A DNA stretch of 9,469 nt from NCBI GenBank assembly GCA_022564385.1, contig JADFLN010000052.1, positions 1 through 9,469 of the forward strand, in the 5' to 3' direction. Positions 5,274 through 9,469 of the stretch are shown piece after piece. Each line of letters opens with the position of its first letter. The stretch's first letter is position 1. The translations under genes were made by a program, and so were the position numbers. The stretch comes from Nitrososphaerota archaeon. GTDB lineage: Archaea > Thermoproteota > Nitrososphaeria > Nitrososphaerales > Nitrosopumilaceae. The notes beneath the pieces are model-generated. The model saw nothing but the letters and a program-made list of their open reading frames with translations. It was not told the origin of the DNA and searched no databases.

Positions 5274-5591
5274 CTAGTGAGTTTCTAATTCAATTTCAGA
5301 ATTACATCCAGGTAATTTACCAGATTCATTTTTGAATTGTTCAATTAATCGTAGTTGGTACTCTTTTGGATTATCTGTAAATTCTCTTTGGTATGATGAA
5401 GTTTTTTGTTTACACTCATTTCCTTCAAAATCAGTATCTACATACTTTGTAAATGTCTCTTCAAGATTATTTGTCTCTCCGATGAATATTGGCTCTTTGT
5501 TTCTATTGTATAGTACATAAACTCCTGGAACACGCTTTACAAATTTAGCACTCTCTAGCCAAACTCTCATCTTATCATCAAGTAATTCCAT
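5274..5591 (-). CDS. GIY-YIG-like domain protein, probably degenerate
   Basis: Residues 21-51 read VPGVYVLYNRNKEPIFIGET followed by NNLEETFTKYV. GVY (23-25) and FIG-E-T (36-40) stand where GIY and YIG-xTxNL stand in GIY-YIG nucleases, with the typical 10-11 residue spacing and the two-strand turn NRNKEP. The usual catalytic Arg on the following helix is not visible (LEETFTKYV has none), and the second Tyr is Phe, so activity is doubtful; a binding role or an atypical nuclease is possible. The helix KEYQLRLIEQFKNE closes the 105-aa protein, which is about one domain long. ATG 5591 is 26 bases from a TTTAATAT box (centre 5616), so the start is firm. The gene is divergent from the Rad3-like helicase, which may hint at a shared DNA-repair theme. 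Confidence 0.6.
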   Translation of the reverse strand: MELLDDKMRVWLESAKFVKRVPGVYVLYNRNKEPIFIGETNNLEETFTKYVDTDFEGNECKQKTSSYQREFTDNPKEYQLRLIEQFKNESGKLPGCNSEIELETH

Positions 5592-5610
5592 GATCTAGCA
5601 TAATTTCACT

Positions 5611-5673
5611 CCATATTAAACTAGATTGAAATCATTTAGATATTACAAGAACCTTTATGCTTTTAATATTAAG
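5611..5673. promoter_or_regulatory. Divergent leaderless promoters (GIY-YIG-like / helicase)
   Basis: Two back-to-back TATA boxes are present. TTTAATATGG on the minus strand (5611-5620) is centred 25 bases from ATG 5591, and CTTTTAATATTAAG on the plus strand (5660-5673) is centred about 26 bases from TTG 5691. Both genes therefore begin at or near base 1 of their transcripts. The similar TTTAATAT cores suggest comparable strength. Confidence 0.6.
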
Positions 5674-5690
5674 AACAATGAAGAATTATC

Positions 5691-7370
5691 TTGTCACTTT
5701 TAGAAAAATTTCCTGAACAATTTAAACCTCGAGAGATTCAAAAAGAGATCCTCTTTGAAATTGAAGAGAAATTAAAATCTGGGTATAAAAAAATCATTTT
5801 ATGTGCTCCAACTGGAGTTGGAAAATCATTAGTTGGTGCTACTGTTTCTAGTTATTTTGATAGTTCCTTTACAGTAACTGCATCAAAACATCTTCAAGAT
5901 CAATATATCAAAGATATCCCCTTTCTAAAACCTGTAAAAGGAAAACAAAACTTTCCGTGTCTCAAATTGATGTCATTTGAGAAGGTTGAGAATACAAGAA
6001 AAGCAATGAGATGGGGGCTAACATGTGATAAAGGTGAATGTAAAGAACGAGTAATTAAAAATGGTAAAGAAATCATAGAGGTTTGTAAATTCAAGCCTAC
6101 AATTAAACAAGTTGAAGAAAATACTCAGGATTCACAGTCTTGTCATTATTATTTACAAAAATATGAAGCTCTTGTATCGAAACACTCCTTATGGAATTAC
6201 TATGCATTTTTTACAATTATGAAATTTAATAAAAAACTCTTCAAAGATTATCTAGATAGAAAAGTAACCATTTTTGATGAAGCACATAAAATCGAAGACC
6301 AAATAATTCAATTTGTTGGTTTTGATATTTTTAGTGGGCAAGTAGATGAATGTAAACTTGATCCTAATCGATATAATTTCAATGATTTAGATTCTATGAT
6401 TCAACTAACTGATGATATTGCTTATTCATATGCAAAGAAAATTAAGGATATTAAAGAAACTCCTGCATTTCAAAACAATCCTGATTATGAATTGATCACA
6501 TTATTGGAAAGACGTTATGATAAAGCTGCTCAAGCAAAAATTGACATTATGACTGACAAAGATAATTTTGTGGTAAATGATCCTGTAATGGATTTCAATG
6601 GAAATTTTAAAACTATTTCTATAAAACCTATAGATGTTTCAAAATTTGCAAAAATGTTCTTTGAAACTGATTACCAAATTTTTATGTCTGCCACAATCGA
6701 CAAACTAAGTTTCTGTGAAAATATGGGATTAGAAAAAGATGATGTTGCATTTGTGGATAGTCAAAAATCACCTTTTCCAATTGAACACAGAAGGATTGAA
6801 CTTCTAAATATCCGACGACTTAGTTATGGCTCTACTGAAGAAGATGAGCTTGAAGTAATCAAAACAATTGACAGAATTTTAGACGAGCATTCAAATGAAA
6901 GGGGATTGATATTAACATCTTCTATTCCTAGATGTCAGAAAATTCTTCGATATCTTTCCTACAATAATGCCAGAAGAATAAGAATTTGTCATAGTAAAAA
7001 CAAGAATGGAAAAACACAGGATGAAGTTATTTCAGAACACGCTAAAGATCCAACTGGAGTCTTACTGTCTTCTTCACTTTGGGAGGGTGTTGACCTAAAA
7101 GATGATTTATCTAGATTCCAAATTATTGCAAAGGTTCCTTATCCTAATTATAAAGAAAAAAGAACCAAGGCAAAGATGGACAAATTTCCTATGTGGTATA
7201 CATCCAGAACTTTAACTAAATTATTACAGGGATTTGGTCGCTCAATTAGAAGTGAAGATGACTGGGCAAAGACTTACGTTCTTGATGCTGCAGTAAAACA
7301 TGTATTTTTCAAGGCTCAACAAATGATCCCAAAGGCATACTATGATGTTTTAGGAATAGAAAACCCGTAG
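5691..7370 (+). CDS. Rad3/XPD-DinG family Fe-S superfamily 2 helicase
   Basis: This is a 559-aa ATP-dependent 5'-3' DNA helicase of the DEAD_2/Rad3-related group (COG1199 type). In order: a Q-like FKPREIQKEI (11-20), Walker A APTGVGKS (39-46), and an Fe-S segment with C90 (KQNFPC), C112, C117, C132 and C151 (SCHYYLQKYEA), of which four would ligate a 4Fe-4S cluster. Next come DEAH (196-199), SAT (333-335), motif V SSLWEGVDL (461-469) and motif VI QGFGRSIRSEDDWA (513-526) with R517 and R520. It is shorter than archaeal XPD (usually over 600 aa), and the arch region between motifs II and III is modest, so I call it a paralogue rather than XPD itself. TTG 5691 is the first start after an in-frame stop and lies 26 bases from a TATA box. 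The role is presumably in DNA repair or recombination. Confidence 0.9.
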   Translation: MSLLEKFPEQFKPREIQKEILFEIEEKLKSGYKKIILCAPTGVGKSLVGATVSSYFDSSFTVTASKHLQDQYIKDIPFLKPVKGKQNFPCLKLMSFEKVENTRKAMRWGLTCDKGECKERVIKNGKEIIEVCKFKPTIKQVEENTQDSQSCHYYLQKYEALVSKHSLWNYYAFFTIMKFNKKLFKDYLDRKVTIFDEAHKIEDQIIQFVGFDIFSGQVDECKLDPNRYNFNDLDSMIQLTDDIAYSYAKKIKDIKETPAFQNNPDYELITLLERRYDKAAQAKIDIMTDKDNFVVNDPVMDFNGNFKTISIKPIDVSKFAKMFFETDYQIFMSATIDKLSFCENMGLEKDDVAFVDSQKSPFPIEHRRIELLNIRRLSYGSTEEDELEVIKTIDRILDEHSNERGLILTSSIPRCQKILRYLSYNNARRIRICHSKNKNGKTQDEVISEHAKDPTGVLLSSSLWEGVDLKDDLSRFQIIAKVPYPNYKEKRTKAKMDKFPMWYTSRTLTKLLQGFGRSIRSEDDWAKTYVLDAAVKHVFFKAQQMIPKAYYDVLGIENP

Positions 7371-7376
7371 TAGATC

Positions 7377-7423
7377 TTAGATTCTCAAAAAGTAATCATT
7401 CTAAATTGTTGAAGTGAATCTAA
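7377..7423 (+). terminator. Possible 3' hairpin of the helicase gene
   Basis: TTAGATTC (7377-7384) and GAATCTAA (7416-7423) are perfect 8-base inverted arms starting 7 bases after the helicase stop. The loop is long (31 nt) and no good T run follows, so termination is only a possibility. The rest of 7371-7475 shows no gene. Confidence 0.25.
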
Positions 7424-7475
7424 AATTATCCCCAAGAAAGGTTCAAGTCTCTTAAGATTCAACAAGAATTATTTC

Positions 7476-7553
7476 CTAGTAAAAAAATAATAATCCAACC
7501 ATCATTAAAACCAATCCAATTATTCCTAACCCCTTAATTATTACAGATTTCAA
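7476..7553 (-). CDS. Single-pass membrane micro-protein, 25 aa (TTG start)
   Basis: TTG 7553 opens MKSVIIKGLGIIGLVLMMVG followed by LLFFY and TAG: two lysines, then one uninterrupted transmembrane helix. GGTGAT (7557-7562), complementary to the 3' end of archaeal 16S rRNA (ATCACC), lies 3 bases before the TTG and makes this start credible despite the lack of ATG. It begins 28 bases after the winged-helix stop on the same strand, so it is probably the last cistron of the C2H2/winged-helix operon. It matches in length and design the peptide at 3183-3260. No family is recognised. Confidence 0.45.
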   Translation of the reverse strand: MKSVIIKGLGIIGLVLMMVGLLFFY

Positions 7554-7581
7554 TTCATCACCCCATAATCATTAATATTTT

Positions 7582-7856
7582 CTAAGATTGGTAGAGAAAT
7601 GTCTTTACACCGTCATTAGATATAACACCAGATTTCTCAAGAAGTCCTTTCTGTTCTAGTTTTTTTAATCTACGATATACACAATTAATGGGAATGTTAT
7701 TTTCTTGACAAATCTGTTTTACAGACTTGGGTGTTTTCATTAATGACACGAAAATTTGCACTAACCATCTATCTTCAAAAAATTTAATTTGCCATAGTTT
7801 CTCTTCAACGTCATTTTCTATTATCTCTATGTGTCTTTCTTCTTAAATTCTTTCAT
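7582..7856 (-). pseudogene. Winged-helix regulator with disrupted start (frameshift or in-frame stop)
   Basis: From 7842 to a TAG at 7582-7584 the frame encodes 86 residues of a clear winged helix: KLWQIKFFEDRWLVQIFVSL, then TPKSVKQICQENNIPINC with recognition helix VYRRLKKLEQKGLLEKSG, and the wing VISNDGVKTFLYQS. No ATG, GTG or TTG lies before the fold in frame; the frame is closed by the TAA that ends the C2H2 gene. An ATG at 7856 in another frame (MKEFKK...) sits exactly where a translationally coupled start should be, and a single extra A in TTTAAG would join it to the fold as MKEFKEERHIEIIEND. I therefore read it as a recent one-base deletion, a sequence error or a recoding site. I see no canonical slippery heptamer. 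If functional, it is a DNA-binding regulator and candidate reader of the nearby palindromic box. Confidence 0.65.
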
Positions 7857-8004
7857 TTTTTCTGAATGACCATTTTAATTCATTGTTATTTTTTGTAAAT
7901 TCTTTGGGAGAAATTTTGTTGTGATTACTTTTGATATGTGACATGTAGGTTAAAAGTGAAAAAAAGTTTTGCATGCATATTGGACAAGTCTTACTAAATC
8001 CCAT
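7843..8004 (-). CDS. C2H2 zinc-finger micro-protein, 53 aa
   Basis: ATG 8004 opens MGFSKTCPICMQNFFSLLTY followed by MSHIKSNHNKISPKEF and a tail ending KWSFRKNERI. C7, C10, H23 and H28 give C-x2-C-x12-H-x4-H, a classical single C2H2 finger. The SPxEF...KWSFR tail is a pattern I associate with thaumarchaeal mini-finger proteins. Its start is leaderless, with CTAAAAAG centred about 26 bases upstream and the palindromic box (8040-8052) 36 bases upstream of the ATG. The TAA stop lies in the same frame as the following winged-helix segment, so read-through would give a 140-residue finger plus winged-helix protein. It is probably the first cistron of an operon with the winged helix and the 25-aa membrane peptide. 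Confidence 0.75.
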   Translation of the reverse strand: MGFSKTCPICMQNFFSLLTYMSHIKSNHNKISPKEFTKNNNELKWSFRKNERI

Positions 8005-8027
8005 AAGTATTATTCAGAAAGATTCTT

Positions 8028-8052
8028 TTTAGATATTCCTTAACAATGTTAA
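8028..8052 (-). promoter_or_regulatory. Promoter with palindromic box, copy a
   Basis: On the minus strand TTAACATTGTTAA (8052-8040) is followed by 7 bases and CTAAA (8032-8028), with the C2H2 ATG 28 bases from that C. The box abuts the BRE/TATA region on its upstream side, where archaeal activators usually bind. It is one of three copies. Confidence 0.6.
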
Positions 8053-8083
8053 CTAGTATTTTAAATTGTGATAGAATGTATAC

Positions 8084-8202
8084 TGCAGAAGCAAAAGTTG
8101 GGAAAGATTATGGAGTGTCTAATGGTGAAAACGAACTCTAGGACGTTGAATCATGTTTAAAGTCCGCCATCTTTCCACTTTAGATGAAAAATGCTTCTGC
8201 AT
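8084..8202 (-). ncRNA. Three-way-junction structured RNA candidate, about 118 nt
   Basis: TGCAGAAGCA (8084-8093) and TGCTTCTGCA (8192-8201) are perfect 10-base inverted arms. Next inwards AAAGT (8094-8098) pairs with ACTTT (8177-8181) and GGAAAGAT (8101-8108) with ATCTTTCC (8169-8176). A 2-nt bulge lies on one side and a 10-nt bulge (8182-8191) on the other. Inside are two small hairpins, GAGT/ACTC (8113-8138) and GGAC/GTCC (8141-8165). The minus strand is preferred: promoter copy b predicts a start at about 8199-8203, the first base of the outer stem. The plus strand also has a TATA-like TTTTAAAT (8059-8066) and a T run at 8218-8222, so plus or bidirectional transcription remains possible. 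No known RNA class is recognised; it is not 5S rRNA or tRNA. Confidence 0.5.
8119..8202 (-). CDS. Alternative reading: 27-aa leaderless ORF in the structured element
   Basis: ATG 8202, placed 37 bases from box copy b, opens MQKHFSSKVERWRTLNMIQR followed by PRVRFHH and TAG. The peptide is basic and unrecognised. Because its codons are largely dictated by the paired arms of the structured element, I think the RNA reading is more likely, but the start is where a leaderless gene should begin. Confidence 0.2.
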   Translation of the reverse strand: MQKHFSSKVERWRTLNMIQRPRVRFHH

Positions 8203-8226
8203 TAATTATTGTACTTGTTTTTAATA

Positions 8227-8251
8227 TTTAGACTATGCTTAACAATGTTAA
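8227..8251 (-). promoter_or_regulatory. Promoter with palindromic box, copy b
   Basis: On the minus strand TTAACATTGTTAA (8251-8239) is followed by 7 bases and CTAAA (8231-8227), within CTAAATATTAAAAA, a good TATA box. The predicted start is near 8201, at the outer stem of the structured element. The flank GGAA next to this copy mirrors that of copy a (17-base arms differing at one base). Confidence 0.6.
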
Positions 8252-8268
8252 GGAAAAATTCTAGGGCA

Positions 8269-8454
8269 TTAACTATTTTTATTTTTTCTTGATCTTGTTC
8301 TAAGAAGAGCATTACAACAGGGGCATCGAGAATTTATCGTTTCAATAAAAACTGCACAAAATGTACATCTTTTTTGCCCTTTTTCATATTTCTGTGATGT
8401 TTGTATTTTTGTAGTTTTATAGAATCCACATACTCCCTTACAACTAAATGCCAT
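8269..8454 (-). CDS. Thaumarchaeal zinc-ribbon protein, 61 aa
   Basis: The protein begins MAFSCKGVCGFYKTTKIQTS and has C5-x3-C9, then RCTFC (C30, C33), then RCPCC (C44, C46, C47) followed by the basic LRTRSRKNK. The plan (S/Y)CKGxC, a GQKRC module and CPCCxxxLRTRxR is one I know from many small zinc ribbons of ammonia-oxidising archaea; function is not established. Usual members are about 60-70 aa, so this is full length. The typical spacing between the second and third Cys pairs is kept. It begins 2 bases after the stop of the 35-aa ORF, with AGGAAG about a dozen bases before the ATG, so the two are translationally coupled. Likely cytosolic and possibly nucleic-acid binding. Confidence 0.8.
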   Translation of the reverse strand: MAFSCKGVCGFYKTTKIQTSQKYEKGQKRCTFCAVFIETINSRCPCCNALLRTRSRKNKNS

Positions 8455-8456
8455 AT

Positions 8457-8564
8457 CTAAGAAAACTTCCTTCTACCTATCTGAGATTTTTCTAATCGCC
8501 ACCAATCATCATTTTTTTTATCTGCAAGATTTTCATCTTCTATTTCATCTTCCTGTTTGTCCAT
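8457..8564 (-). CDS. Acidic 35-aa micro-protein upstream of zinc ribbon
   Basis: ATG 8564 opens MDKQEDEIEDENLADKKNDD followed by WWRLEKSQIGRRKFS and TAG. The first half is strongly acidic and the second aromatic and basic, a two-sided pattern that suggests a binding peptide. TTTATTAAAA (8584-8593) sits about 26 bases upstream, so a leaderless start is plausible. Box copy c ends 36 bases before the ATG. The stop is separated from the zinc-ribbon ATG by only 2 bases, which supports a real coupled operon. No family is recognised. Confidence 0.55.
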   Translation of the reverse strand: MDKQEDEIEDENLADKKNDDWWRLEKSQIGRRKFS

Positions 8565-8599
8565 GAGATTAAATGCATCTAATTTTTAATAAAACTGAA

Positions 8600-8624
8600 T
8601 TAACATTGTTAAGTATTGACTAAA
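8600..8624 (+). promoter_or_regulatory. Promoter with palindromic box, copy c
   Basis: TTAACATTGTTAA (8600-8612) is followed by 7 bases and CTAAA (8620-8624) in CTAAATAC, whose centre predicts a start at about 8650, immediately before ATG 8651. Because the box is nearly symmetric, it may also act on the divergent 35-aa/zinc-ribbon operon, although the CTAAA element is absent on that side. Confidence 0.6.
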
Positions 8625-8650
8625 TACTACAAAGAGAAGAGGATTTAAGA

Positions 8651-8758
8651 ATGAAACCCCTGAGAAATTTTAATATTTCTTTAATCTTAATGAATCCTGT
8701 ACAGATGAAAAGAGATTATTTGAATATGCAGGAGATTGAAGAATTTGGCATACAATAG
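8651..8758 (+). CDS. Leaderless 35-aa ORF preceding the membrane protein
   Basis: ATG 8651 opens MKPLRNFNISLILMNPVQMK followed by RDYLNMQEIEEFGIQ and TAG. The CTAAATAC box is centred 26-27 bases upstream, which makes this ATG the expected first codon of the transcript. The ORF overlaps the start of the two-TM gene by 14 bases, so it may serve as a leader peptide that couples translation, or be a small protein in its own right. No family is recognised, and there is no clear domain. Confidence 0.4.
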   Translation: MKPLRNFNISLILMNPVQMKRDYLNMQEIEEFGIQ

Positions 8759-9110
8759 AAACGATATTCTAAGTTCTATGGATAGTTTCATTGAAAAAAT
8801 TCAACGCATGAAAGGATTGATGCTTGGTGTTTCTATATCAGCTCTTATTTTGGCTCCATTTGCAATAGGAATTTCAGTATATCTACTCACACATCCAAAA
8901 TTTCTTCATCTTGTGGAAAATGAGACTGAATTTGCTCTCATGTTGATTCTTTTCTTAACAATAGTTTTAGTCACTTCTGGAATTTGGTTGGTTGCTGGTA
9001 TACAACAATTTAGATCATTAAGTTCATGGAACAAAAGATATTGTGATTATTTGAAGAAGCGAGAAGACTTGGATGAATCAATATCCTCAGAATATAATCT
9101 AGATGAATAG
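8745..9110 (+). CDS. Two-TM membrane protein of unknown function, 121 aa
   Basis: TTG 8745 (MAYNRNDILSSMDSFIEKIQ) is chosen because GGAG (8731-8734) stands 10 bases before it; a TTG at 8736 adds three residues but leaves no spacing. The N-terminus is a short amphipathic helix. TM1 is about residues 25-48 (LMLGVSISALILAPFAIGIS...), an acidic external loop follows (HPKFLHLVENETE), and TM2 is about 63-86 (FALMLILFLTIVLVTSGIWL...). The C-terminal tail SLSSWNKRYCDYLKKRE is a charged, probably cytoplasmic helix. The shape is that of small conserved thaumarchaeal membrane proteins with no known role. Its transcript should start at box copy c, linking it to the C2H2/winged-helix operon. Confidence 0.7.
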   Translation: MAYNRNDILSSMDSFIEKIQRMKGLMLGVSISALILAPFAIGISVYLLTHPKFLHLVENETEFALMLILFLTIVLVTSGIWLVAGIQQFRSLSSWNKRYCDYLKKREDLDESISSEYNLDE

Positions 9111-9125
9111 TAAGTATTAAAGATT

Positions 9126-9437
9126 TTATAAATTAGAAAAGATGCCGCTTCTTGGAAATAATTTTTCATATGGTTCTAGCATTTCATGACAAAAATTCAT
9201 CCCTTTGTTTGTAACCTTAAAAATTGTGATTGTTCTTTTTCCTTCTGTAATTATTTCTCTTTGTATCATTTCGTTGTGTTCTAGATTATCTAAAATTTGC
9301 CTGTGTTTTGAAATATTTAACCCACAAAAACTAAACAATGCAGTTTGGTTAAGCTGGCCATATTCCGCAAGAGTAAGAATAATGTCTTTTACAATATAGA
9401 TTCTATCACGATATTTTCTTGGATTGACCAATATCAA
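9126..9437 (-). CDS. Winged-helix transcriptional regulator (HTH_45-like)
   Basis: The protein has helix 1 YRDRIYIVKDIILTLAEYGQ, a helix-turn-helix LNQTALFSFCGLNISKHRQI with recognition helix KHRQILDNLEHN, then a wing (REIITEGKRTITIFKVTNKG) and a final helix MNFCHEMLEPYEKLFPR. The YRDR..IIxxIL and ...ITxxGxxFCxxxLEPYEKLFPR pattern is typical of thaumarchaeal short wHTH proteins of the HTH_45 type, about 90-105 aa. Start is TTG 9437 or TTG 9431; the second fits better with a TTAAAG stretch near the window end, and neither has an ATG rival. It is probably a DNA-binding regulator acting as a dimer. It is convergent with the two-TM protein, 15 bases apart. Another candidate reader of the palindromic box, without direct evidence. 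Confidence 0.75.
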   Translation of the reverse strand: MILVNPRKYRDRIYIVKDIILTLAEYGQLNQTALFSFCGLNISKHRQILDNLEHNEMIQREIITEGKRTITIFKVTNKGMNFCHEMLEPYEKLFPRSGIFSNL

Positions 9438-9469
9438 TATTGGAAATAATGCTACTTTAACTATTTTGG

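Noticed and set aside
5332..6094. Frames opposite the GIY-YIG-like gene (5332-5520) and opposite the helicase (5900-6094)
   Set aside because: Both lie inside well-supported genes and show no domain of their own.
7440..7455. tRNA T-arm (GGTTCAAGTC)
   Set aside because: The flanking bases do not form the five-pair T stem, and no acceptor or anticodon stem is present.
8084..8202. 5S rRNA
   Set aside because: Length and three-way shape are similar, but the conserved 5S loop sequences are absent and the stem proportions differ.
9205..9399. 64-aa plus-strand frame
   Set aside because: Antisense to the HTH_45-like regulator, whose motifs are convincing.
1..9469. CRISPR array, insertion sequence or prophage
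   Set aside because: No regularly spaced direct repeats, transposase, integrase or phage structural gene was found on either strand.

Overview
The window looks like chromosomal DNA from a very AT-rich ammonia-oxidising archaeon (Nitrososphaerota/Thaumarchaeota, probably Nitrosopumilus-like). Three things point there. Many genes begin with an ATG or TTG about 26 bases downstream of a TATA box and have no leader, while internal cistrons carry Shine-Dalgarno sites. The small proteins are of kinds I associate with that group: a CKGxC...RCxxC...CPCC zinc ribbon, C2H2 mini-fingers, short winged helices and a DUF6659-like protein. There is also an archaeal Fe-S Rad3/XPD-type helicase. No rRNA, tRNA, transposase or CRISPR array was seen.

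Layout. Bases 1-2689 are a minus-strand run of small genes: a cut DUF6659-like gene, a 155-aa unknown, a 47-aa C2H2-type protein, a winged-helix-like protein, a 196-aa unknown and a 68-aa protein with a duplicated Cys/His motif. A candidate small RNA on the plus strand (1096-1169) lies among them. Bases 2690-3594 hold no conventional gene, only a long imperfect hairpin (3016-3086), a second dyad and two micro-ORFs. Bases 3595-4546 carry two plus-strand genes of unknown function. Bases 4561-5591 carry a helical unknown, a C2H2 micro-protein and a GIY-YIG-like protein, all minus. The last is divergent from the large helicase gene (5691-7370), the only gene with a confident enzymatic assignment.

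The most interesting part is 7476-9110. A near-palindrome, TTAACAWTGTTAA, occurs three times (8040, 8239, 8600). Each copy is followed, in one orientation, by exactly 7 bases and then CTAAA, with a transcript or leaderless ATG predicted about 30 bases further on. The three promoters serve (a) a C2H2 gene, a broken or recoded winged-helix gene and a 25-aa membrane peptide; (b) a strongly structured element of about 118 nt; and (c) a 35-aa ORF followed by a two-TM membrane protein. I read this as a small local regulon that includes its own candidate DNA-binding proteins, a membrane arm and a structured RNA. That functional reading is inference. The repeated box, its spacing and the pairing are directly visible.

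Several proteins reported here are shorter than 60 codons and would be missed by default gene callers. Confidence is given per entry.
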